64,000 nucleotides of DNA from Tachypleus tridentatus. Its lineage: Eukaryota > Arthropoda > Merostomata > Xiphosura > Limulidae. The notes under the pieces were generated by a model, which was given only the letters and a program-made list of their open reading frames with translations, made no database searches and had not been told where the DNA came from. Where the stretch lies: positions 154,607,310-154,671,309 of the forward strand of contig NC_134837.1 of NCBI RefSeq assembly GCF_004210375.1, read 5' to 3'. Positions 48,131 through 59,640 of the stretch are shown here, one piece after another. The translations under genes and the position numbers were made by a program. Numbering within the stretch: position 1 is the first letter of the stretch; the number at the start of each line of letters is the position of its first letter.

Positions 48131-48437
48131 ATAACATTTGAACATCGATTGTGTATTGATATCTAGCAATGTACAGTAAATACACTCTTTTGGTAAGAAA
48201 TGAGTCTTAATGAAGGTTTCTGAAATAAATTAAAGCCATGTTTGTGATTTTAGAAAAATTAATTAAAATTTAATATCTTTTGACAAAAACTGTTTTAAAT
48301 GACCACGAAACAGATTAAAAGGGAAGTTAGTTTTCAAAAGCTGTAATTTTATTTATGTACAGTTTTATAAATTATTATGGAAAAGTGAGCGAAACACTAA
48401 TAATCAGAAACTTAGGGACTGGTGGCCCAACTACTTC

Positions 48438-48575
48438 GCCCCCCCCCGTAGTACAGCGGTAAGTCTACGGATTTACAACGCTATAATCAGGGGTTCGATT
48501 CCCCTTGGTAGGCTCAACAGATGGCTCGATATGGCTTTGCAATTAGAAAACACACAATACCCAAATATACATGTG
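48438..48575 (+). repeat. family V SINE, part of a heterodimer
   Basis: Well kept: 'GTAGTACAGCGGTAAGTCTA', 'CAGGGGTTCGATTCCCC' and the tail region 'CTCGATATGGCTTTGC' with an AC-rich end. Directly followed by a family T SINE; see the shared target duplication 48426-48437 / 48856-48867. Confidence 0.9.
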
Positions 48576-48595
48576 TGTTTTTTTTTCATTAAACA

Positions 48596-48855
48596 GGCTC
48601 GGCATGGCCAAGCGTCTTAAGACGTGTGACTAGTAATCTGAGGGTCGCGCGTTCGCATCCCCGTCGCGCCAAACGTGCTCGCCCTTTCAGCCGTGGGGTC
48701 GTTATAATGTTACGGTCAATCCCACAATTCGTTGGTAAAAGAGTACCCCAAGAGTTGACTAGCTGCCTTCCCTCTAGTCTTACACTGCTAAATTAGGGAC
48801 GGCTAGCACAGATAGCCCTCGAGTAGCTTTGTGCGAAATTCAAAAAACAAACAAA
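48596..48855 (+). repeat. family T SINE, part of a heterodimer
   Basis: Full copy from 'GGCTCGGCATGGCCAAGC' to '(C)AAAAAACAAACAAA'. Internal loss of about 25 bp near 48750. Followed by CCCAACTACTTC, which also precedes the family V copy. Confidence 0.95.
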
Positions 48856-49980
48856 CCCAACTACTTCCAGAACCAGTGTATTGTATACATACGACACACC
48901 CGTGCTTTAATTTTGAAAACCATTTCACACGAAATTTAACAGTTGCAGTATAAATTACAAGGTTTCGCCACGCGAGTGGCAATGCCTCCCCTTATTACGC
49001 TTACACCAAGCATTTTGAAGCTTAAATCTGTCACCTGTCTAATGAAAAAAATTTATAAAATATGTAATAAAATTGTTTGTTTTTCACAAATATTTCAATC
49101 TGCATGACTGAAAATGTACCAATCACAAGAAGTAAAACACTGAACTACACGTGTTTACATTTGTTATGACTTCATCTACATTGACAATTTTATCCACTCA
49201 TTAATTTTTAATTGATTAAGATAAGATATTCTTGCATTATTCTTTTAAAAAACATATGGTACAAAGTGGATTAGAAACACAATACAAAACCGTGTTCTTA
49301 AAGATGAAAAACTGTGCTCTCTCTCTCTTGCGAGTAGTGTGAGTCTCTTTGTTACTATGGTTTCTTCCATGAAAAAATTGCCACTTGTAATTCTTAACGC
49401 AAGGCTTTTGGATTCTATTTTGTTCGTTATGTATTTTATTTTATCCTACTTCTTTAGACCTGTATATAAATTGGTTAACTGATGAATCCAAGCTTGTTGT
49501 GTCTGAAGCTAAATTGTTGCTGAGTTGAACAATATGTAATGTTCGAAATCTTTAAATGTTGGTGGTTAAATTCTATAGTTTTTTCGCTTAATGGGCATTA
49601 ATCACAATTATAGTTTCCTAGGCCTGTAGCACAGTGACTGCAGATGTCCAATAACAATATTCTTCTTCTCTCTTGGTGCGCTGCTTTTATATAAATAAGC
49701 AAAACTAGATTATACACCGAAGGTCGCTTGGCAAAAGTATTGTCAATCGCTAGCATTACATACACACCTAGTACTTTGTTGATTCTTACGATCGACAATC
49801 TTCTATTAATTTCGAGAACAGGCAGGACTTGTGAATTACACAGCCCACAGTAAACGTCATAAGAAAAAATAAAATTACACTGAAAGAAGCGAAGGTACAA
49901 CACTAAATGTACATTAGTAAATCTGTTAGAAAGTAAAAACCGATAACTCAAGTGAGATTGAATTACCTTTTGACGAGGAA

Positions 49981-50225
49981 AGGCCCGGCATGGCCAAGCG
50001 TGTTAAGGCGTGCGACTCGTAATCTGAGGGTCGCGGGTTCGCATCCCCGTCGCGCCAAACATGCTCGGCTTTCAGCCGTGGGTGCGTTATAATGTTACGG
50101 TCAATCCCACTATTCGTTGGCGGTGGGTGGTGATGACCTTCCCTCTTGTCTTACACTGCTAAATTAGGGACGGCTAGCACAGATAGCCCTCGAACAGCTT
50201 TGTGCGAAATTCAAAAACAAAAATT
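49981..50225 (+). repeat. family T SINE with two small internal deletions
   Basis: Closest copy to the consensus in the window: 'GGCCCGGCATGGCCAAGCGT', 'GCGACTCGTAATCTGAGGGT', tail 'GTGCGAAATTCAAAAACAAA'. Two deletions in the body around 50120 and 50136. Confidence 0.95.
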
Positions 50226-50534
50226 GAGGAAGAACAGATAAATAAACAGAAACCTCAGAGTCAGAGGATGTTAGTGTTGTGTTAGTTGATGAAGTGATAA
50301 TGATAAGGGGCATCTCAGTTAAAAACACTAGAAGTAAAGATAAGGGCCCCAGTAACAAGTAATATGTCAAATACTTTCCCAATGATATATGAGTAGAACC
50401 TTATATCATGTAGATGCTCAAGTTGTTGCATACAAACCCAAGAATGATGTGGATGAAAGTGGGTAATATTGCCTCTAATAACATAACAAACACTGGATAA
50501 TATGATACTATATTTATGAAGTTGTAATTACGTT

Positions 50535-50787
50535 AAGTAGGTTTGTTTCTTTGTTTTGAATTTTGCACAAAGCTATACGAAAACGATCTACGTTAGCTGT
50601 CCCTAATTTAGCAGAGTAAGACAAGAGGAAAAGCAACTCCTGGGATACTCTTTCAAACGAATAATTGGATTGACCATAATAACGCCCTATGAATGAAAGA
50701 GCGAACATGTTTAGTTTATCGTGGATTCGCACCCGTGACTCTCAGATTACGAGTCGAATGCCCTAACCACCTGACAACGCCGGGACA
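50535..50787 (-). repeat. family T SINE
   Basis: Reverse complement runs from 'GTCCCGGCGTTGTCAGGTGG' to '...TTGTGCAAAATTCAAAACAAAG'-like tail. Flanks 'ACGTTAAGTAGG' and 'ACGTAACGTAGG' may be a diverged target duplication. Confidence 0.9.
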
Positions 50788-51077
50788 CGTAACGTAGGAT
50801 AAGTCATATATGTATATAATTACATAAGATTATATGTTTATAAAATAAATTATACAAATTATTTTAAGAATAAATACTTAATGATTGTTTTGCTTTAGTT
50901 GTAACATGAGAATCACAATCAATTAAAGTAAACATTATGACAAATTTAATTACGAAACTCGATAGGAGTCGTACGCATTGGTTGTAACTCATTGATGCAG
51001 AGATTATCGAGTGTCGCGTGAAAGTTTTTGATGTGTAGAATACAGAAAATAGACGATTAGGTGTAATAAAGACAAAT

Positions 51078-51420
51078 AGTTTGGTTTGCTGTTTCATGGC
51101 GCAAAGCAACTAGACTATCTGCGCTAAAGATAAATAAATAGTGTGATTGGAATGGTAAAAGTAGAGAAACAGACAAAAATTAGCAGATGAGATGTTACGA
51201 AACGGAAGTAGGCCAAAGAAAAGTAAAAAGGGAAGTTAATCGTCGTGGAAGGCCTTACGAATAATATAGGCCTAATAATTGATATATTATTGTGAGTATT
51301 ATAAAAGATAACGAAAATAATTTATTTCGCCAAAGAGAGTACTGAGCATATATTTATATCTAATCTTTTAAAATCAAAATTACAGCTTAACTTCCGTTTG
51401 ACGTATCTTAAAAAAAACAA
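51078..51420. repeat. unclassified dispersed repeat (family C), second copy
   Basis: See 46681-47110. Retains the first 50 bp ('GTTTCATGGCGCAAAGCAAC') and a later block ('TATATCTAATCTTTTAAAAT'), with much divergence between. Confidence 0.6.
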
Positions 51421-51659
51421 CAAAAAACAAAAACCAGCTAAGCCTAAAGTTACTACTAACCAACGTAAGCCTTATCGAAAGAATCTGATTCTGTTATGGC
51501 GAAATAGAAAATAAGAAATTTATTTCATTTCAAAAAAATATGATGAAATTCAAAAATACGATGCGAAATTTAACGTTTACAAAACTTGCAGATTAGAAAA
51601 ATTGACACCAACCTTCCTACAAATAAAAGTATACCTCCAGACCAAAAAGTCCCCCAAAA

Positions 51660-51785
51660 AGTGTCTCAGCGGTATGTCTGCGAAATTACAACGCTAAAAT
51701 CTGAGTTTCGATACCAGTGATGGACAGAGCACAGATAGCCCATTGAGTAGCTTTGTGCTTAATACAAAACAACAATAACAACCAG
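51660..51785 (+). repeat. family G SINE
   Basis: Head 'CAGCGGTATGTCTGCGAAAT', B-box-like 'GTTTCGATACC', body 'GGACAGAGCACAGATAGCCC' and tail 'GCTTAATACAAAACAACAAT'. Confidence 0.85.
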
Positions 51786-51789
51786 ACCA

Positions 51790-52880
51790 AGAAATCAAAT
51801 ATATCACAGAAGAACTTCAAATTAAAAGTTTAAAACAAAGTATAAAGGAAATTCTCTGCAAAAATGAACTGAATCCTCGCAACAAACTTGCAAGTTTCAC
51901 TTCCTCTGAAGATTACTATTATCATCATTCATACGTAAAATCACATACTATAAAGGCTTAACAATCAACTAAAGTAGCCCTGGATTAACCATTAAGAAAA
52001 ATACGCACATGATTAGGGCACCAGTGAAAGGGATAACCACAGATATTTCCCTTTAGTTATGATGCCCTTACCTCTTTCACTACCACACTCAACTTTGGTT
52101 GATTTTTTTTTGTAATTGCTCTTATCTTCCGTGCTTGATTTTACTCTGCATTGTTAAAAAAGGTTTATTTGGCTCGGTTAGTGACTAAAGTTTCGAAATC
52201 TACTAAACTATGTATCTGAAGTAAGAAGTAATTGATTTGCGAAAGATTACTGTAAAGAGTGGTACAAAATGTTGATAAAACTTCAGTAAAAGATGATCAC
52301 ATGTAATGATGTCTAACCTTGCAGATGAAATATTTTTCTCAATCATTCCTTCTGCTGTGGCTATTTATAAGAAATTATAGGCAGTGGAACTGTTTTGTTT
52401 GTTTTATCTCTTACTGCTTTATTCAGTCACATCTAAAGAAACAAAAGAGAATAATACCACAGAAATATAAGTCAAACGAAATGGTAGCAGATGTGTACAG
52501 AGACGTGGCTAGTTTAATGTGTTTTTCGGCTTTGTTTTCGTGCCTCATATTTGGGTTATTGTCTTGTTTATTTTAGTTTTATTTGCCTTAGTATTGCTTT
52601 ATTTGTGTGTTTTGTAATATTTTTATAAGTGTGTTTTTCACTGAAGTTTTCTGAGCCGTAAGTTTTTTGGCTTCAAATAGCTTGCTGTTAAAAAACCTTT
52701 GTTTATGAGTACATGTTTTGTAATTTATCATACCAAGAAAATTTTTAGAAAGGAATGCTACTGTAGCAATGCCACCGTTCATATATTACATGTAACCTAT
52801 AAGAGCATTTGGGCATGTATGTATACCCTTGTAATTATGTAATAATATAAGAAGATCTGAAGCTGCGATTTACTAAGGAG
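51790..52880. other. no recognisable feature
   Basis: AT-rich. The 85-codon frame at 52319-52576 is hydrophobic but without a domain. Confidence 0.4.
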
Positions 52881-52883
52881 ATA

Positions 52884-53759
52884 CGAGGGCTGTTCAAAAA
52901 ATACGCGAACTAACGTCATAAAACAAAATGTTCTTTATTTAGAAGTTACAGGTCTGGGACCCCTTCAAGGTACTCTCCTCCCCAACGCACACACTTATCC
53001 CAACGGTGTTTCCACTTGTTGAAACAGTCCTGGTACGCTTCTTTTGTAATGTCCTCCAGCTCCTTCGTCGCATTTGCCTTAATCTCGGGAATCGTCTCAA
53101 ATCTTCTTCCTTTCAAGGGTCTTTTGAGTTTGGGGAACAAGAAAACATCGCAAGGAGCAAGGTCAGGTGAGTAGGGGGGGAAGAACAGTGATCGAGTGTT
53201 TGGCCAAAAACGCACGAGTTCTGAGGCACAAATTTCGCAGCAATGCGGTGCATCTTCAATTTTTCGGTCAAAATCTCGTAACAAGATCCAACTGATGTCC
53301 CAAACTCTTCAGCAAGCTCCCTAACAGTCAGACGTCGATTTGCCCGCACCAGGGTGTTGATTTTGTCGACGTGGAAGGACGTCCAGGACGCTCATCATCT
53401 TCAATGGACTGTCGACCATCCTTAAAACGTTCATGCCACTTGAAACATGCCGTACGCTTCATAGCAACATCACCGTAAGCCGTGTTAAGCATAGCAAAAG
53501 TTTCAGTCGCAGATTTTCCAAGTTTAACACAAAATTTCACAGCAAGTCGTTGCTCCTACAGATCATTCATTCTGAAATCCGCCAAACGAAAAAATCGCAC
53601 TTCACTTACAACCGCGTAGCTAATACACAAATGAAGATATCTGCAATCGGCGTCGTAATCAGCTGATCTGTGCGAACCTAGCGACACCAAGCGGATTCCA
53701 CTGGAACCAACTGGAGCCGCGCAATTCAAACAGTCCGCGTATTTTTTGAACAGACCTCG
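52884..53759 (-). mobile_element. mariner element with an internal deletion
   Basis: Exact TA duplications at 52882-52883 and 53760-53761. Ends are near-perfect inverted repeats: 'CGAGGGCTGTTCAAAAAATA' and reverse 'CGAGGTCTGTTCAAAAAATA'. The minus-strand transposase begins at the HTH region (53540: MKFCVKLGKSATETFAMLNT, ERFKDGRQSIEDDERPGRPS) and ends with the catalytic YSPDLAPCDVFLFPKLKRPL, but the middle, from about KFVP to just before LVRFWPNT, is deleted with both central catalytic aspartates. Sharp ends and few changes mark it as young, moved in trans if at all. Confidence 0.95.
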
Positions 53760-53764
53760 TAAGT

Positions 53765-54213
53765 ACAAGGATGCCTTCTGGTGATATTTTTTTATGAGAC
53801 AAACGAACAATCCGAGACAGAAACACAAATACAATGAAGACAAACTTTCAGGTGTAATTCAACTATTTTGTTACTATAAATTCAGATCACTATGTGTTGT
53901 ATTACATTTCTGAATAGCTGGGAAAACAATTGAAAGATAGGAGCAGTCTAAAGGCGATAATTCGATCTTTTAGGTTAAATTACGTAAGACTTCGACATGT
54001 TCGATAACAAGGTTCTTTACATTGCTATGTTTATACCACACTACTAGTAGTAGTACAATACTGTGGCATCGTGGTCATACGAAGATAATGTAAAGAACTG
54101 AAATCTCAAGAAAATCAATTTAGGATTGAAAAAAGTGCATAAACAGAACAAGTTCATGTGAGCAAGGTTAGTACTAAGTACTAGGCTTGACGTTAGTGGC
54201 CTCAGTTGCAATG
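53765..54213. other. no recognisable feature
   Basis: Intergenic; no repeat or coding signal seen. Confidence 0.35.
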
Positions 54214-54215
54214 TA

Positions 54216-54449
54216 CAGGGTGGCCCGTAAGTCTCTATCCATCCATATATCTTATGTATCCAGTGTATCTGTGTGCTGTCCCTCATTCTCGCTGCATATT
54301 ATGCGACGCCATGTTCTGTGAGACATTTTTCAAGTATAAATGGGCTTACATCGGCCATATTTCTCTGAAAAAAAAAGAATATATAATACATGCGTAATTG
54401 AATATAACATAATAACTTATGGATGGGTAGGGGCTTACGGGCCACCCTG
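54216..54449. mobile_element. 234-bp MITE with TA target duplication
   Basis: Inverted ends: left 'CAGGGTGGCCCGTAAGTCTC', right in reverse 'CAGGGTGGCCCGTAAGCCCC', then 'ATCCATCCATA' shared. TA on both sides (54214-54215, 54450-54451). The ends differ from both mariners in this window, so the mobilising parent is elsewhere. Confidence 0.93.
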
Positions 54450-54451
54450 TA

Positions 54452-55110
54452 TTAGCATTAGGCCTAACATTAATGTTATCTGAGAACTGAGTGACAATAA
54501 CGTTAGGCCTAAATACTGTAACTAGTTTAGTTTAAGTACACTGGAAACGCTACTGTAGCCTGGAATGATGAAGTGGACTATTCCAAGTGTAATATTGTCG
54601 TTTTGAATTTGTCTTCGCATCCAGGCATGTAAGTAAAGTTTCAGACATATGCCTATTTTGTTGATGTATGGTTTGTTGGCTCATCTAATAGTCCCAGGTC
54701 AAATCTGAGCTCAAAAGAAAAGTTGAGGTTACAACTCATTCTTCAGATATTAGGATTAAGGTACTCTAGCCTTTGACATTGCTTCTTGCAATCAGCTACC
54801 ATAACAACAACCTTAATGAAACTTTTGCAATGACTGAAAATTAATTTTTCTAAAATGGATTGAGGCCAGTCATGAACGGTTTTCAACATATCATAATACA
54901 GCAAGTCAATGAAAGTATTTATGAATTCATGTTTATGTGCTGATGGACCTGGACCCTAGGATAACTTTCTGTTAGTCTTTGTCTAAATGTAGACCTAGAG
55001 TTTAGTATGTTTGAATGTCGTACGAATGCTTTTCTTTATAAATTTCAGTGTTTTTCTTATCATTATAATTATATATGATCCGTATTATTTTGTGTTTTTT
55101 TCTGTATTTT
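54452..55110. other. no recognisable feature
   Basis: Intergenic sequence between the MITE and the hAT element. Confidence 0.35.
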
Positions 55111-55119
55111 TCAGACTGC

Positions 55120-56775
55120 AAGATGAAACATGTTCATTTAAGTGGTGCACAAAAGAAAAAAACTGGCAAAAGAGAACCAACAAAAGGCTTTGGATTTAGT
55201 GGCCAAGACTAGATAGCAGACTAACTTTTTCACTGAACTTACACAACAAGATCTTCCAAATCAAAACCCATCTCTGCCATGAGAAGTCACTTGTACTGTT
55301 TCTGACTCTGACATGATTAAAGTTGAACCAAGCTTCACACCTACAAGTACCACTTTGTCCACTTGAAGGTCAGAACATCATGGTGACGTTGAGATGTAAC
55401 AGGCTTGCTCAACTGGAACAACTTTCACAACTGATCTTACTTTGCCTGTAAATTCTCCAGATATCTCTGGTGTTAATGTTGATGCAAGTTGCTCTACAAG
55501 ACAGTTTGAAGTTGAAATAATTTCTGAAAATTAAAATTGCTGAACTATGGTAAAATGCTCCAGTCTACAAAAGATGAAGAAACTAAAGCAAAAGATCCAG
55601 GGTTGTGGCTCGATTTCTCTGCTGCTGATGTGGCTTATTGGATTGCTTGTGGACCCACTGACTGTTAACACCACAATGGGTCATTTGTTAAATCTTGCTG
55701 GATTTTCAATAGTAGCAAACCAATGAAATACTGTTTGTAAAAACTTTTCTTTGGGGTAAAAGCCAATGGTGAGTAATACAAGAGGGAGTGGTTATTGTAT
55801 TTACTATCGACTCTTTGTCCCTAAATTTTCCTCGTGTTTTGTTGAAAGAGAATGGTTCAGTGACTGGCGAAATACTATTGTAATTGATCATCATGAAAGA
55901 AGCACTACTCACCGAGACTCTATGCTAACACACTTAACTTACAGACTAGGTTTAGGCTTCTAACAAGAGTTGGAAAAACAAATTAAAAGAAGAGTGCGAT
56001 TACTGGGAACATGTCTTGGAGCATGCAATAGCTGTTATTTGTACGTTAGCTGAACGTAGCCTGGCTTTTCACTGAACAGATGAAATTTGGTTCACTGCAG
56101 AATGGAAATTGTTTAGAGCTACTTGAGCTCATAAGTCAGTTTGATCCATTTTTAGCAGGGCACATTTATAAATATGGAAATTCTGGAAAAGGAAATTCTT
56201 CGTACTTGTCCAAAACCGCCTGTGAAGAATTCATTGAACCAATGGTTTAGAAGGTCCACACATTCGTTGTTGATGAAGTAAATTCTTCTGGTTATATCAG
56301 CTTGTCAGTTGACTCGACGCCAGATCTATCACATATAGATCAGTTAAGAGTTGTACTCGATACTTAAAAAATGGGCAGCCTATTGAATGCTTTTTAACCT
56401 TTCTGGAACTAAAAAGCCATATGATTGATGAAATGGCAAACCAGGTATTGCAGTACTTACGTGAAGTTTGCAAACTTAATTTTACAAAATATAGAGGTCA
56501 GTCTTATGACAATGCTGCTAAGATGTCTGGGCGTTATAAGGATATGCAGCAAAAATTTTCGAAGAAAATAAGTTTGCCATATATGTGCCTTGTGCAGCCC
56601 ATTCATTAAATCTGGTAGACCGAAGTTCTTTCTACTGCTGTCAAGTGGCAATTAACTTTTATCTATAATGTATTTGTTCTATACATTTTTTCAGCCTCAA
56701 CCAGCCAGTGGAAATTTTTTAAAGCTTGTACAATTAGGCAGAACGTGCTTCCATATTGCTCTCATGTTACTCTCG
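55120..56775 (+). mobile_element. hAT transposon (ZMYM1-like), dead and 3'-truncated
   Basis: Plus-strand blocks in order: KHVHLSGAQKKKTGKREPTK (start), DPGLWLDFSAADVAYWIACG, RLFVPKFSSCFVEREWFSDW then HERSTTHRDSMLTHL (TTF zinc-finger region), KNGQPIECFLTFLELKSHM, ANQVLQYLREVCKLNFTKYR, GQSYDNAAKMSGRYKDMQQK (the conserved GQSYDNAxNMSG block) and SASTSQWKFFKACTIRQNVL. It stops before the TRW block, where a Tigger element on the other strand begins at about 56775. Ends and target duplication not found. A different lineage from the 20548 element. Confidence 0.88.
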
Positions 56776-57850
56776 CTTCGTTGATATTCTCGATAGCACT
56801 TCTGATGATGTAATTTTTCTAGAATTTAGTTGAAGATAGTGCAGCTTCTGTAGTTATAGCCTTTATTCCTTGAGAAAAAGTTCTCTTCAAATAATAAGCT
56901 TTAAACGTCACAATGACACCGTGATTCATTAATTGCAGTAGAGATGTATTGGGTGGAAGAAAATGAATTTTGACATTTTCATTAAAGTCACAAAGTCCCG
57001 TTGGATGGCTTTAAAGTCCAAGTTGTTTTCTTTTGCAGTAATGTTCAACTGCAGGACAAAAATAACTTTTTTAACCAGTCTTCAAACAAAGGTTTTGTGA
57101 CCCATGCTTTTTTTATTTGATCGCCAAACAACTGGGAGAGTCTTCTTTGCACAGCTGATTAGTGTTCGGGGGGTTTCCGCACAATACACAAGCACAGGCT
57201 TTAATTTAAAATCACCAGATCCATTTCCGCCTAACAAGTGTCAAACGATCTTTTAACGCTTGTAACGTGGCCGAGTTTTTTTATTTTCTGATAGGAAAGC
57301 TCTAGAAGACATATTTTCCCCAAAATAAACCCGTTTCATATTTGGTTATCTTTGTACTGAACTTTTTAACAATTTCTATAAATTCATTAGGAAAATTTTC
57401 AGCAGCATCTTTGTCTACACTTGAACTTTCGCCTGCAATACGAACATTATGAAAACCAGAGTGTTTGTTTAAAACGAAAGAACCAATCACGGCTTGTCGA
57501 AAATATTTCATTAGTTCCCCATTTCTCCATCGTTCTCTTTTAAGGCGTTTAAAAGGCTCGTAGCTTTCGTTTGAATTTCCATTTGACTTAAAGGAATTCG
57601 CTTCCGATTGCAATCTTCTAATCATATTGATAGCAAACGTTCCATATTCACCATTGTAGAGCTCCTTTTCTTTACGATTGTTTTCGAGGCAAAACAGTTG
57701 GTAGGTATTCAATACTGTTTTTACTGGTTCTTTCATTTGACAGTCTTACAGATGATTAATTTATTCCTTTGTCTCGTGCGAGTTAGGTTTCTTTGGCTCG
57801 GTATCATCACACATTCTTTTCTCACGCATAATAAAAGGATCTCTGTAAAA
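56775..57850 (-). mobile_element. Tigger/TIGD1-like element remnant
   Basis: Minus strand: EANSFKSNGNSNESYEPFKR, HSGFHNVRIAGESSSVDKDA, AENFPNEFIEIVKKF, YETGLFWGKY (DETGLFWK block, D lost), LLGGNGSGDFKLKPVLVYCA (LTLLLGGNASGDFKLKPLLVY), LPVVWRSNKKSMGHKTF, and near 56900 GVIVTFKAYYLKRTFSQGI. These are TIGD1/CENP-B-type blocks in the right order. Stops and frameshifts throughout; the DNA-binding N-terminus is missing. Its C-terminal end abuts the hAT element. Confidence 0.88.
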
Positions 57851-57854
57851 CGTA

Positions 57855-58109
57855 TACACCCGTCCTTAACCTGGAAAAACTGAACTGCTGCTGACAGCAA
57901 GTGATGCACACATTTATACTGTGCAGCATATAATGTGCATGCGCATTATATAGGCTTGCGGAAATATCTAGAATAAGCGAATGACACAAATTCTTAGACA
58001 TCTTTTCAGATATATTTATTAAAATGTCAGCCATAATAAAAATGGCCCAAAGACTTATAGGTATATAAATAAAGCCCTATTATAGTGAACCCCATACTGT
58101 TAAGCTGCA
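57855..58109. other. no recognisable feature
   Basis: Flank between the Tigger remnant and the duplicated module A; nothing recognised. Confidence 0.35.
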
Positions 58110-58390
58110 CTGTGGACCTCCTTTAATATCCAAGAACACACTTCAAAGACGAAGAGAAATACGTAACAAGATATTTATGAAATTGAAGATTTATAGAAAT
58201 ATAAATCAACGTTTCAAAAACCGAAGTGTCATAGTAACAAAAATTACATTTAACAAAGGATTTCACTCATGTACTATCTTGTAATTGATTTATACGTTAG
58301 TTTTACATGCTATTCTTCTAGGTTTTCAGTTGTTTAACTGAGAAATGAACTTAAAAATCTAGAAGTAAATGTATCTTAACGTCAAATTAA
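58110..58390. repeat. duplicated module A, copy 2
   Basis: Counterpart of 11740-12025 in the same orientation, ending with 'AATTAAGAGATAG', where a SINE is inserted in each copy. Confidence 0.8.
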
Positions 58391-58391
58391 G

Positions 58392-58623
58392 AGATAGGTT
58401 TGTTTCTTTTTGAATCTCGCGTAAAGTTACATGAGCCGTCCCTAATTTAACAATGTAAAACGAAAGGAAAGGCAGCTATTCATCACCACCTACCGCCAAC
58501 TTTTGGGTTACTCTTTCACCAACGAATAGTGAGATTGACCGTCACATTATAACGGGGATTTGAACTTGCGACTTTCAGATGATGAGTCGAGTGTCTTAAC
58601 CACCTGGCTATGCTGGACCTGAG
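58392..58623 (-). repeat. family T SINE
   Basis: Reverse complement: head 'GGTCCAGCATAGCCAGGTGG', 'CGACTCATCATCTGAAAGTC', tail with 'AACTTTACGCGAGATTCAAA'. Body slightly shortened near 58550. Confidence 0.9.
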
Positions 58624-58775
58624 GGGAAAGTAACATTTGCAATTTACATAATATTTATTATAAATCTTAGGCCTATTTGATTCATGGTATTAACTTTATT
58701 GCTATAGCACAACAAAACTGTGGTAGCGTAATGAACATATTACCGTTTTTAGGACAAAAGATCTATTGAAATCTT

Positions 58776-59047
58776 GGCCCAGCAAGGTCAAATGTGTTAA
58801 GGCGTTCGACTCGTAATCCGAGGGTTGCGGGTTCTAATCCCGGTCGCACCAAACATGCTCCCCTCCCAGCCTTGGGGGCGTTATATTGTGATGGTCAATC
58901 CCACTATTCGTTGGTAAAAGAGCAGCCCAAGAGTTAGTGGTGGGTGGTGATGACTAGCTGCCATTTCATCTACTCTTATACTGCTAAATTAGGGACGACT
59001 AGCACAAATAGCCTTCGAGTAGCTTTGTGCGAAATTCAAAAAACAAA
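58776..59047 (+). repeat. family T SINE with 13-bp target duplication
   Basis: Full copy from 'GGCCCAGCAAGGTCAAATGT' to 'ATTCAAAAAACAAA', flanked on both sides by CTATTGAAATCTT (58763-58775 and 59048-59060). This fixes the ends of the family, including its A/C-rich 3' tail. Confidence 0.97.
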
Positions 59048-59640
59048 CTATTGAAATCTTATTAGTTTTGAAGAACAAAATATTTGATACAGCTAATTGT
59101 AGTCATTAATCCCTATATAACACCATGGAATGCAGTATTTGTCACATAAGTTATATATGTGAATATTCTTTAACTGATTTTTTAATTTAAATATTTTTAC
59201 AGTGTTTGTAGATTTATAACTACTCAATTATAATTTATATGCATCAGGAGACATCTGTTAGCAGTCTTATTATGGTTGATATCATAAATACCGACTAAGA
59301 CTATTGTCAGAAGAAATTGCAAAGCAAAACTTCGTATAAATTTTATTTGCTTTTACCTAAATTTCAAGTTGAACTCTTAGGCAAGTGTTGTTATTGTTTA
59401 TTAAATCTAAATTATGCATCACGTAAACATGAATATAATTTCTCAGTTCAAGCGTCTTTCGCACTACAGAAAGCAATAAATTTTGCAATCATTATTGATA
59501 GTAAAACTTCCACCTAACAATGTCACTTCAGTTCATTGACGTCATTCAAACAAGAATACTTTGTGCGCATTGTAACACTGATATTTCACTTAGAAACAAT
59601 ACAGAAAGTGACTTACAAAGCGTACAGTGCAGAGAATTCA

